Positions 24,425 to 32,675 of a stretch of DNA of 64,000 bases are shown piece after piece. Each line of letters opens with the position of its first letter. Within the stretch, counting starts at the first letter, position 1. The DNA comes from JAWKWH01 sp963669415 (GTDB lineage: Bacteria; Pseudomonadota; Alphaproteobacteria; Rhizobiales; Rhizobiaceae): contig CAXXPS010000003.1 in NCBI GenBank assembly GCA_963669415.2, positions 930,001 to 994,000 on the forward strand, read 5' to 3'. The position numbers and the translations under genes are program-made. The notes beneath the pieces were generated by a model. It did not search any database. It worked only from the letters and a program-made list of their open reading frames with translations, and had not been told where the DNA came from.

Positions 24425-26149
24425 TCAAATATCCGCGTAACAGTGTGTTTCTTTTGCGCCGCCAGGATGGGTGACTGCTCCGTTACGTGCCGGACCGACG
24501 GTCTGGGCATATTTCCAAATCACGCCGGACTGATAATCGGTCTCGCGCGGTTTCCAGTCTTTGCGACGTGCTTCGAGTTCTTCTTCACTCAAATCAACGT
24601 CCAACGTACCCTCTACCGCGTCAATGGTGATGATATCGCCGTCTCTCAGAAGACCAATGGGACCGCCAACTGCAGCTTCCGGTCCAACGTGGCCAATACA
24701 GAAGCCGCGTGTGGCGCCGGAGAACCGGCCGTCTGTAATCAAGGCAACCTTGTCACCCATGCCCTGACCGTAAATTGCCGCGGTTGTCGACAGCATTTCG
24801 CGCATGCCGGGTCCGCCCTTCGGTCCCTCGTAGCGGATGACCAGGACCTCGCCTTCCTTGTATTGACGCGAGCTGACTGCCTCGAAACATTCTTCTTCAG
24901 AATCGAAACAATGCGCAGGTCCTGAGAACTTCAGCTTCGACATGCCCGCGACTTTGACGATAGCGCCCTCGGAGGCAAGGTTACCCTTCAGGCCGACCAC
25001 GCCACCCGTCACCGTAATCGGATCATTCGCCGCTCGGACAACGTCCTGCTCTGGGTTCCATGCGACCTTCTCCATGTTTTCAGCCACGGTCCGCCCGGTC
25101 ACAGTAATGCAGTCGCCATGAAGGAAACCGTGATCCAGCAGGGTCTTCATCAAAAGCGGAATACCACCTGCCTCAAACATGTCTTTGGCTACGTATTTTC
25201 CGCCCGGCTTCAGATCGGCAATGTAGGGTGTCTTCTTGAAGATTTCGGCGACATCGAACAAGTCAAACTCAATGCCGCACTCATGTGCAATTGCAGGAAG
25301 ATGCAGCGCGCCATTCGTCGAACCGCCAGAAGCGGCAATCACTGCCGCGGCATTCTCCAGTGCCTTGCGGGTTACGATGTCGCGCGGGCGGATATTCTTT
25401 GCAATCAGTTCCATCACCTTTTCGCCGGAAGCGAAGTTAAACCTGTCCCGCATTTCATAGGGTGCCGGTGCACCGCAGGAATATGGAAGCGCCAGTCCGA
25501 TTGCTTCAGCGACCGTCGCCATGGTGTTGGCGGTGAACTGTGCCCCGCATGAACCTGCAGATGGACACGCTGCCTGTTCGATTTCGGTCAGATCCTCATC
25601 AGAGATCGATCCGACCGAGTGCTGCCCCACGGCTTCAAAGACATCTTGAACCGTGATCTGCCGGCCGCGATAGCTGCCGGGAAGGATCGACCCGCCATAA
25701 ATGAATACTGACGGCACATTCAGGCGGACCATCGCCATCATCATGCCCGGAAGAGATTTATCGCAACCAGCCAAGCCGACCAATGCGTCGTAGCAATGGC
25801 CGCGCATTGTCAATTCAACCGAGTCAGCGATAACATCACGGCTCACCAGCGAAGATTTCATACCCTGGTGACCCATGGCGATTCCATCGGTGACGGTAAT
25901 GGTGCAGAACTCGCGCGGTGTGCCGTTTGCAGCAGCTACGCCCTTCTTCACGACCTGCGCCTGACGCATTAGCGAAATATTACACGGGGCAGCCTCGTTC
26001 CAGCAGCTGGCAACGCCTACCAGTGGCTGGTTAATTTCGTCAGCCGAAAGACCCATTGCATAGAGGTAGGAACGATGTGGTGCGCGCGTCGGCCCCTGGG
26101 TGACGTAGCGGCTCGGCAACCTGTCTTTTGAAAATGTTTTGGCGTCCAT
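24425..26149 (-). CDS. ilvD: Dihydroxy-acid dehydratase
   Basis: A 574-residue IlvD/Edd family enzyme catalysing the third step of valine, leucine and isoleucine synthesis. Iron-sulfur cysteines are visible in GVASCWNEAAPC (near 50), LAGCDKSLPGMMMA (near 127) and ACPSAGSCGAQFTANTM (near 199). EGPKGGPGMREML and TDGRFSGATRGFCIGHVGPEA form the conserved C-terminal blocks. Length matches the short, [2Fe-2S]-type alphaproteobacterial form. The stop is two bases before the proposed exoR start, so the two may be cotranscribed. The paralogous sugar-acid dehydratases are less likely given the N-terminal pattern. Confidence 0.92.
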   Translation of the reverse strand: MDAKTFSKDRLPSRYVTQGPTRAPHRSYLYAMGLSADEINQPLVGVASCWNEAAPCNISLMRQAQVVKKGVAAANGTPREFCTITVTDGIAMGHQGMKSSLVSRDVIADSVELTMRGHCYDALVGLAGCDKSLPGMMMAMVRLNVPSVFIYGGSILPGSYRGRQITVQDVFEAVGQHSVGSISDEDLTEIEQAACPSAGSCGAQFTANTMATVAEAIGLALPYSCGAPAPYEMRDRFNFASGEKVMELIAKNIRPRDIVTRKALENAAAVIAASGGSTNGALHLPAIAHECGIEFDLFDVAEIFKKTPYIADLKPGGKYVAKDMFEAGGIPLLMKTLLDHGFLHGDCITVTGRTVAENMEKVAWNPEQDVVRAANDPITVTGGVVGLKGNLASEGAIVKVAGMSKLKFSGPAHCFDSEEECFEAVSSRQYKEGEVLVIRYEGPKGGPGMREMLSTTAAIYGQGMGDKVALITDGRFSGATRGFCIGHVGPEAAVGGPIGLLRDGDIITIDAVEGTLDVDLSEEELEARRKDWKPRETDYQSGVIWKYAQTVGPARNGAVTHPGGAKETHCYADI

Positions 26150-26471
26150 GTTTATTCCTGAAACCGGATTAGCGGCAAAATGTATCGACTATATGCACCA
26201 GCGTACGAATACTAACCGCGTGCGCTGGGTTTGTGGCGGGAAATGGGCAATTTTCCGCTGTCCAGCTATAGCGTAAAGCTTCTTCAAAAAGTGTTGCGAA
26301 ATGGTCACAATTGCAGTCGCGTCGACACGCAAAAGGATTCGCGTTCCATCCGAGCGGGTTTCATTTGGAAACTGCAACCAGAAATGTCGCGATAACCCGG
26401 TAATTGCGCCATAAAAAAACCGGCCGCTCAGAAGAACGGCCGGTCTTTAATTCCAGAAGGTCAGATCAGGA
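26150..26471. other. Intergenic region between the binding-protein gene and ilvD
   Basis: These 322 bases hold the upstream region of ilvD and, at the right-hand end, the terminator of the leftward binding-protein gene. No supported coding frame is present; a 62-codon leftward frame at 26189-26377 has no ribosome-binding site or family resemblance. No riboswitch-like fold was recognised by eye. Confidence 0.5.
26419..26444 (-). terminator. Rho-independent terminator of the branched-chain-type binding protein gene
   Basis: Arms ACCGGCCG (26419-26426) and CGGCCGGT (26437-26444) enclose a ten-base loop. Read on the minus strand, the hairpin is followed by seven T residues (the A-run at 26412-26419). 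It lies about 28 bases past the stop at 26472, so it ends the leftward transcript. Confidence 0.85.
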
Positions 26472-27659
26472 TCAGTGAATCTTGACCAGTTCGTATTTTC
26501 CACCCTTGATCATTTGTTCCTTGTAGGAACCGTCGGTTTCACCAACGTCGTTGAATTCAACATTGGTAGCGCCAACGTAATCGATGTCGCCGCCATCGGC
26601 GAGAATCTTCAGACCTTTGGCGATCTCACCCGGGAGAATTTTCTCACCCGGTGCATTGACGACATCCATGATCTTGGATTTCAAGGCAGCGCGGTCGGCA
26701 GAACCTACCGCCTGCATCGACAAAGCGATAATCGCTGCGGCGTCATAAGCTTCCGCAATAAACGGTCCGGTCGCCTGCGCACCGGCGTCGGTAGCGAGCT
26801 TCTGGAAGATAGTCGCCCCTTCGGACTCGCCGCCCGGAATTGTCGTGGTCATACCTTCGACGCCATCACCAAGTGCTTCAATCAGAGAGTTACCGACCAT
26901 ACCGTCGGAACCGAAGAAGCTATCGAACGCGCCGGTATCAAGTGACGTCTGAACGATTCCCTTGCCACCCTGGTCAACATAACCGAAGACAACCAGTGTA
27001 TTTGCGCCCGAAGCAGCAAGAGCGGCAACCTCGGCTGAGTAATCGGCCTTGCCGTCTTCATGTGCGGCTGAGATCAACACTTTGCCACCGGCTGACGAAT
27101 AAGCATCGCCGAAGGATTCTGCCAGGCCCTTGCCATAGTCGTTGTTGGTGTAGGTAACCGCAACTTGGTCGATGCCCTGCCCCTTGATGATTTCCGAGAG
27201 AACCTGCCCCTGGCGTGCATCGGACGGGACGACGCGGAAGAAGTTGCCTTTGTCGTCAATTGTGGTCAGTGCCGGTGAAGTGGCAGATGGCGAAACCATC
27301 ACCAGATTGTTGGGAACAGCGACGTTGTTGGTAACAGCGATTGTCACGCCTGAGCAATCCGCACCCATGATCGCAGTTACGTTGTCCGACGTCACAAGAC
27401 GCTCGGCTGCAGCTGTTGCGCCAGCTGCATCTACGCATGTGCTGTCACCGCGAACCGCCTCAATGGTCTTGCCACCAAGGAAAGCACCGCTATCTGAGGC
27501 TTCCTTGAGCGCGAGTTCGGCAGATGCCGCCATCGGCGGCGTCAACGACTCAATAGGCCCGGTAAAGCCGAGCAAGATACCAACCTTCACGGCGTCCTGT
27601 GCATAGGCCGCAGATGACAGCATGGTCGCAGTCAATGCAGCAATGATGGTCTTTTTCAT
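26472..27659 (-). CDS. Branched-chain amino acid-type ABC substrate-binding protein
   Basis: A 395-residue periplasmic receptor of the LivJ/Leu-Ile-Val family. The ATG at 27659 is preferred (MKKTIIAALTATMLSSAAYAQ, a clean signal peptide) because GGGAG lies about six bases upstream. VKVGILLGFTGPIESLTPPMAASAELALKEA is the typical first strand, and MGADCSGVTIAV follows near residue 110. No permease or ATPase genes of an HAAT transporter are nearby and a terminator follows directly. It is therefore a monocistronic receptor that must pair with a transporter encoded elsewhere. The ligand (amino acid, amide or aromatic acid) is not readable. Confidence 0.88.
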   Translation of the reverse strand: MKKTIIAALTATMLSSAAYAQDAVKVGILLGFTGPIESLTPPMAASAELALKEASDSGAFLGGKTIEAVRGDSTCVDAAGATAAAERLVTSDNVTAIMGADCSGVTIAVTNNVAVPNNLVMVSPSATSPALTTIDDKGNFFRVVPSDARQGQVLSEIIKGQGIDQVAVTYTNNDYGKGLAESFGDAYSSAGGKVLISAAHEDGKADYSAEVAALAASGANTLVVFGYVDQGGKGIVQTSLDTGAFDSFFGSDGMVGNSLIEALGDGVEGMTTTIPGGESEGATIFQKLATDAGAQATGPFIAEAYDAAAIIALSMQAVGSADRAALKSKIMDVVNAPGEKILPGEIAKGLKILADGGDIDYVGATNVEFNDVGETDGSYKEQMIKGGKYELVKIH

Positions 27660-27819
27660 TTGTAACTCCCTGTTTTGTCCCAATGGATCCCGCGTAAGCG
27701 GATTCGCGCAATCCCTTCCGTGTCAGAAGGATCGTGGCCGAAACTTAGCCGCGGCAGCCAATGCTTGCAATCGCCTATATTCCGCACCGTTAACGCCATG
27801 GCCGGTTTGCTGTTGGTCG

Positions 27820-30693
27820 TCAGCCGGATTCACTTAACCGCGTCAATGCTGCCGCGAGTTTTTCGGATTGCTCTTCAAGTGTGGCCAGTTTTTCACGTTC
27901 GCCGGCGACGATCTCCGGCCGTGCATTGGCGACGAACTTTTCGTTGGCGAGTTTTTTGGAGATTTTCTCGATGTCGCCGTCAATTTTCGCAGCCGATTTG
28001 GCCAAGCGTGCCTTTTCAGCATCGATGTCGATGAGGTCACCCAACGGCAAACAAGCCGTTGCCTCGCCAATTACAAATTGTGCTGATCCTTTGGGTGCTT
28101 CAGGTTCGAGCACGATATCTGTGATCCGTGCCAGCCGTTTGATTGCGGGATCATGCCGAAGCAAACGATCGCAAGTCTCGCGATTTGCACCCACAACAAT
28201 CAATAGAGACTGTGCTGATGGCGGAACGTTCATCTCGGCTCGAACCGATCTCAGACCCGAGACCAGATCAACCAGCCAATTGATCTCCTGGGCAGCCTCG
28301 GTGTCTGCAAATTCCAGATCTGGCCAATTTGCGTGACACAACAGTCTTTCACGTCCGGCCTCACCAGCCGTCCTTGTCCACAATTCCTCCGTCATGAACG
28401 GCATGAGCGGATGCAGGAGCTTGTAGATTTCGTCCAGAACATATGCTGCACAGGCCTGGGCTTCGGACTTTGCATCCGCGTCGTCGCCGCTGAATACAGG
28501 CTTCAACAATTCAAGATACCAGTCGCAGAACAGATTCCACACGAAGCGGTAGCTCACGCTGGCGGCCTCATTGAAGCGGAACGCCTCTATCCCTTCGGTG
28601 ATCTCTCGTGCTGCCTTTGTCAGTTCTGTAAGTATCCAACGGTTGATTTGAAGCTTGGCGTCGCCGGGACGGAAATCGGGATCACGTGCAACGCCGTTCA
28701 TCTCTGCGAAACGGGTGGCATTCCAGAGCTTGGTTCCGAAGTTGCGATATCCGGCTACACGGCTTGGATCGAGTTTAACGTCCCTGCCCTGCGCTGCCAT
28801 GATCGCCAGTGTGAACCGGAGAGCGTCTGCGCCATATTCGTCAATCAATTCAAGAGGATCGATGACGTTGCCCTTCGATTTGGACATCTTCTGACCGTGT
28901 TTGTCGCGCACCAGGGCGTGCACATAAACGGTGTGGAACGGTTCCTCATCCATGAACTGGATGCCCATCATCATCATGCGGGCAACCCAAAAGAAGATGA
29001 TGTCAAATCCGGTGACCAGCACATCCGTCTGATAGTAGGTTTTCAGTTCGTTGGTCTGTTCGGGCCAGCCGAGGGTTGAAAATGGCCAGAGCGCCGATGA
29101 AAACCAGGTATCCAGAACATCCTCATCGCGGACAAGAATTTCTCCAGGTTTGAAATTGTCGAGCTTGTCCTGAACGAAGGCCTTCCAGGGCCCCTCCAGT
29201 GCCAGATAATATTCAACTGCCGCATCGAGTGCTGCTTCTTCGGTCTTTTCAACGAAGACGTGACCATCCGGACCGTACCAGGCCGGAATTTGATGCCCCC
29301 ACCACAATTGGCGTGAAATACACCAGGGTTCGATGTTTTCCATCCAGTTGAAATAGGTATTCTCCCATGATTTGGGCACAAAGTCGGTTCGGCCGTCGCG
29401 AACCGCTGCAATAGCTGGCGCAGCCAGCGTTTTTGCTTCGACAAACCACTGGTCTGTCAGCATGGGTTCGATTACGACCTTTGACCGATCGCCAAAGGGC
29501 TGCATGACCTTTTTGTCCTCGACCTTGATCATCAGACCTTCGGCGTCGATGTCGGCGATAACCCGCTTGCGCGCCTCGAATCTTTCCAGCCCCCGATATT
29601 CATCGGGAACGAGGTTGATCGCGTCGATGTCATTTTCGTTGGGCATTTCGCCGGAATTGACGATTGCCATTGCTTTTGCCGCTTCCTCGGCATACGGCGC
29701 GCCGTCATCGCGCATCGCTGCTTTCTCGTCCATCAGTCGGTAGGCCGGAATGCCGCCCCGCTTGGCAACCTGATAGTCATTGAAATCGTGGGCACCGGTA
29801 ATCTTCACCGCACCGGAACCGAACTCAGGATCCGGATAGTCGTCGTTGATAATGGGGATCAACCGTCTGTGTTCTTTCGGACCGACAGGAATCTCGCACA
29901 GCTTGCCGACAATTGGCGCATAGCGCTCATCTGTCGGATGGACCGCCACAGCACCATCGCCCAGCATCGTTTCCGGGCGGGTGGTGGCGATCGAAATGTA
30001 ATCTCGTTCTTCCTCAAGGACGACGTTTCCGTCTCCGTCTTTCTCAATGTAGGTGTAACTGTCGCCATCTTGCAGCGGATATTTGAAATGCCACATATGG
30101 CCGTCGACTTCGATATTTTCGACTTCGAGGTCTGAGATTGCGGTTTCGAAATGCGGGTCCCAATTGACCAGCCTTTTGCCGCGATAAATCAGCCCTTCCT
30201 TGTAAAGCCGGACGAAAACTTCCAGGACGGCCTGCGACAGTCCCTCATCCATCGTGAATCGCTCGCGTGACCAATCGCAGGAAGCGCCCAGGCGCTTGAG
30301 CTGGTTAAAGATTTTTCCGCCGGATTCTTCTTTCCATTCCCAAACGCGGTTTAGGAATGCTTCTCGGCCCATTTCGCGGCGTGATGGCTCCTGATTGTCA
30401 GCCAGTAACCTTTCGACGACCATCTGGGTCGCGATTCCGGCATGATCCATGCCCGGTTGCCAGAGCACGTTCTTTCCACCCATGCGTCGATAGCGGACCA
30501 GAATATCCTGAATCGTATTGTTCAGTGCGTGCCCCATATGCAGGGAGCCGGTAACATTTGGCGGAGGTATGACGATGCAATAGGAATCGGCATCCGCCGG
30601 CGCTCCTGCTCCTGCTGCAAACGCATCTTCTTCTGCCCACATTTTGGCAATTCGCGGTTCGACGCTTGCCGCGTCATAGTTCTTATCAAGCAT
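27820..30693 (-). CDS. valS: Valyl-tRNA synthetase
   Basis: A 957-residue class Ia synthetase. The HIGH motif appears as PPPNVTGSLHMGHAL near residue 40 and KMSKS as GQKMSKSKGNVIDP near 560. The CP1 editing domain lies between (TTRPETMLGDGAVAVHP, ITGAHDFNDY). The anticodon-binding domain and a C-terminal coiled coil (IDIDAEKARLAKSAAKIDGDIEKISKKLANEKFV) follow, as expected for ValS. The ATG at 30693 (MLDKNYDAASVEP) is preferred; an upstream in-frame ATG at 30720 adds nine unconserved residues. It charges tRNA-Val in the cytoplasm. Confidence 0.97.
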   Translation of the reverse strand: MLDKNYDAASVEPRIAKMWAEEDAFAAGAGAPADADSYCIVIPPPNVTGSLHMGHALNNTIQDILVRYRRMGGKNVLWQPGMDHAGIATQMVVERLLADNQEPSRREMGREAFLNRVWEWKEESGGKIFNQLKRLGASCDWSRERFTMDEGLSQAVLEVFVRLYKEGLIYRGKRLVNWDPHFETAISDLEVENIEVDGHMWHFKYPLQDGDSYTYIEKDGDGNVVLEEERDYISIATTRPETMLGDGAVAVHPTDERYAPIVGKLCEIPVGPKEHRRLIPIINDDYPDPEFGSGAVKITGAHDFNDYQVAKRGGIPAYRLMDEKAAMRDDGAPYAEEAAKAMAIVNSGEMPNENDIDAINLVPDEYRGLERFEARKRVIADIDAEGLMIKVEDKKVMQPFGDRSKVVIEPMLTDQWFVEAKTLAAPAIAAVRDGRTDFVPKSWENTYFNWMENIEPWCISRQLWWGHQIPAWYGPDGHVFVEKTEEAALDAAVEYYLALEGPWKAFVQDKLDNFKPGEILVRDEDVLDTWFSSALWPFSTLGWPEQTNELKTYYQTDVLVTGFDIIFFWVARMMMMGIQFMDEEPFHTVYVHALVRDKHGQKMSKSKGNVIDPLELIDEYGADALRFTLAIMAAQGRDVKLDPSRVAGYRNFGTKLWNATRFAEMNGVARDPDFRPGDAKLQINRWILTELTKAAREITEGIEAFRFNEAASVSYRFVWNLFCDWYLELLKPVFSGDDADAKSEAQACAAYVLDEIYKLLHPLMPFMTEELWTRTAGEAGRERLLCHANWPDLEFADTEAAQEINWLVDLVSGLRSVRAEMNVPPSAQSLLIVVGANRETCDRLLRHDPAIKRLARITDIVLEPEAPKGSAQFVIGEATACLPLGDLIDIDAEKARLAKSAAKIDGDIEKISKKLANEKFVANARPEIVAGEREKLATLEEQSEKLAAALTRLSESG

Positions 30694-30859
30694 GGGATTT
30701 CCGTTGGTCACAGGCGTCACTGCGCTGACACCCCCCGTGTAAAAACGAAGGCGCCAGCCAAGTCAACTATTCATGAACCGCTGAGCGCTTCCAAATAGAC
30801 AAGAACCGCTCAAGGTGGAGTTCCAGGTCAGACGGCCGGACCTGGCGATCTGATTCCGG

Positions 30860-31237
30860 TTATGGGAAGCGGCGCTTTGCTTTCGCTGTCGCAAGCACCT
30901 TGTTGCCGGATCCGAGCGCCTTGACCGTGAATTCATAAGTATGCGGGCTTGGGGGGCATGGCCCCTTGTAGCGGAATGCACCATAGGGCAGTTTGCCGTT
31001 GCCCTTCCATTTCACCGTACCGCCGCCATGGGGATAGTTGGGAGCATTCAGATCAACCATCTTGAACCGCAGCTTCTTGGTGCCCTCAGGAACTTTTCTC
31101 ATCGTTATGGGTGGCGATTTGGAATCAAAGCACTTCTTGGTCGGGCCCCAACTGAAGCTCATCGACATTGAATTTGCAGATGTTGCGAAAAACATGCCGG
31201 CCAAGCCGGCTGCGATTACAAATGGTGCTTTGCGCAT
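30860..31237 (-). CDS. Small secreted PEBP-like protein
   Basis: A 125-residue protein with a signal peptide (MRKAPFVIAAGLAGMFFATSANS). The blocks KKLRFKMVDLNAPNYPHGGG and FRYKGPCPPSPHTYEFTVKAL match the anion-pocket strands of the phosphatidylethanolamine-binding (YbhB/Raf kinase inhibitor) family (D-x-D-P and Y-x-G-P-C-P-P). It is shorter than usual (150-180) and appears to lack the middle strands. It lies alone between valS and popZ. The start has TGGAGGAAACG-like purines on the minus strand. Function unknown. Confidence 0.65.
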   Translation of the reverse strand: MRKAPFVIAAGLAGMFFATSANSMSMSFSWGPTKKCFDSKSPPITMRKVPEGTKKLRFKMVDLNAPNYPHGGGTVKWKGNGKLPYGAFRYKGPCPPSPHTYEFTVKALGSGNKVLATAKAKRRFP

Positions 31238-31311
31238 GCGTTTCCTCCGCCTGTTACAACAACAGGAAACGCTAAACTAAAATCCAAGTAATACAAGCGG
31301 GTAGCAGATAA

Positions 31312-32508
31312 TTACCGCGACGCACCGCGAGCAACCCGGTCGATCTCTTCACGTACCAACCGCTCGACCAGAACTGGCAAATTGTTGTCCAGCCAATCTT
31401 GCAACATGGGCCTCATCATTGCTTCGGCGATCCGGTCGAAGTTTTCCGGATTCGGCTGCGAGAAAGCTTCATTCAATTCATCGAACGCAGCCGCAACCTG
31501 CTTGCCCACTTGCTCTGAAACGATAGGAGCACTGTGTTGTGCAGCAACCTCATCTGGCGAGACCGGAAGTTCGGGCGGCTGGGAACTGGCGAGCTGTTCT
31601 TCGGCCTTTTCGTTCATGGCCTCGCTTGCAATCGCATCGGCCAAGGCAGACAGGCTGTTCTCGTCACCTGCACCCTCATCGACGGTCTCATTGTCATCTT
31701 CTTGCGGTTGCTCTCCAACCGCTGCCGTTTCTTCGGGTTCTGCAGCCAGTTGTTCGGACTCGGCAGCCACCGGTTCAGGCTCTGCAGCCACCTGTTCAGG
31801 CTCTGCAGCCACTTGTTCGTGCTCGGCGGCCACTTGTTCGGGCTCGGCGGGTGTATCTTCGGGCTCACGATATTCTGCTACCGGTTCGGGCTCCCCATCT
31901 TCGACAACCGGTTCGGTCTCGATTTGCTCTTCGCGGGCAAGCGGTGCAGCTTCGGAATCCCCATCGGGTTCCAAGTTTTCCGGCTGCAAATCTGATTGTT
32001 TCGCCACCTCAGCCTGGATATCCGCCAGGCTCAAGGCACTCATTGGATTCTCAGGTTCGGCAACCTCCGGCGCTGACTCAGTATTGTCAGCCGCTTCGAA
32101 TCCACCATCATCGCTGAGCTCTTCGCGGAAGGCCTGAACTTCTTCGTCTGCCGCGGCCTCGGTGGTTTCCTCTGGAGCGTATGCCTCAACCGGCTCGGTC
32201 GCCTCTCCTGCAGGCGTTTCATTGGCCTGTTCTGTTTCGGCCGGAGCGGTTTCCTCCGACTTTGCGGCGGAACTTTCGTAATCCTGCGAAACCGAGGTTG
32301 CTTCCTGCCCAGATGCTTGTGCGCCATCAGTTCCAGTCGCGGGCCCGGATGTTTCTGCAGCTGGCGATGTGGATTTTTCGGTCTGGCTTTCGCCGCCCTT
32401 TTCCACAGCTGCGCCAGCGGCGTCGCTATCCTCTATAATTCGGCGAATGGAAGCGAGAATCTCCTCCATTGAGGGTTCGCGTTGCGCGTTGCTGCTTGCT
32501 TGAGCCAT
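31312..32508 (-). CDS. popZ: PopZ-like polar organising protein (DUF2497)
   Basis: A 398-residue protein in three parts. The N-terminal helix QREPSMEEILASIRRIIEDSD is the conserved partner-binding motif of PopZ. A very acidic, Pro/Glu/Ala-rich disordered linker spans about residues 30-330 and includes six heptad tandem repeats. The C-terminal oligomerisation region is NFDRIAEAMMRPMLQDWLDNNLPVLVERLVREEIDRVARG. PopZ forms polar condensates that anchor the chromosome origin in Caulobacter and mark the growing or new pole in Rhizobiales. The linker is much longer than in the 177-residue Caulobacter protein. The ATG at 32508 is preferred over one eight codons upstream. Confidence 0.88.
   Translation of the reverse strand: MAQASSNAQREPSMEEILASIRRIIEDSDAAGAAVEKGGESQTEKSTSPAAETSGPATGTDGAQASGQEATSVSQDYESSAAKSEETAPAETEQANETPAGEATEPVEAYAPEETTEAAADEEVQAFREELSDDGGFEAADNTESAPEVAEPENPMSALSLADIQAEVAKQSDLQPENLEPDGDSEAAPLAREEQIETEPVVEDGEPEPVAEYREPEDTPAEPEQVAAEHEQVAAEPEQVAAEPEPVAAESEQLAAEPEETAAVGEQPQEDDNETVDEGAGDENSLSALADAIASEAMNEKAEEQLASSQPPELPVSPDEVAAQHSAPIVSEQVGKQVAAAFDELNEAFSQPNPENFDRIAEAMMRPMLQDWLDNNLPVLVERLVREEIDRVARGASR
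31717..31842 (-). repeat. Six tandem 21-bp units in the popZ linker
   Basis: Six consecutive 21-base units encode, from N to C, PEQVAAE, HEQVAAE, PEQVAAE, PEPVAAE, SEQLAAE and PEETAAV. The inner units share most bases (CTCTGCAGCCACYTGTTC core on the plus strand), so the array probably grew by slippage or unequal crossing-over. Frame is kept throughout. Copy number is likely variable between strains. Confidence 0.85.
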
Positions 32509-32675
32509 GTTTGTGATGCCGCCTTCAAACAATTCCCGGTTTCAACCGGATTCCCTCTCCAAATTGATCCGTCAGCCTCGCCCCCTGAACGAATCACATG
32601 GTGATCGTAGCCGGTCCGGGCCGATGTGAGTATCCCCCCGGGCAATGTTTTCACTGGTTTAGCAGGTTTTATGCC

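Noticed and set aside
28333..29079. 248-codon rightward open frame within valS
   Set aside because: It is antisense to the valS catalytic core, which contains the KMSKS motif; no ribosome-binding site or recognisable family.
31717..31842. Tandem repeats as a CRISPR-like array
   Set aside because: Units are contiguous 21-mers without spacers and keep the reading frame of popZ.
31382..32137. 251-codon rightward open frame opposite popZ, rich in Ser, Ala, Gly and Cys
   Set aside because: It is the antisense of the repetitive, acidic popZ linker; the low-complexity composition follows from the repeats, and popZ has conserved ends on the other strand.
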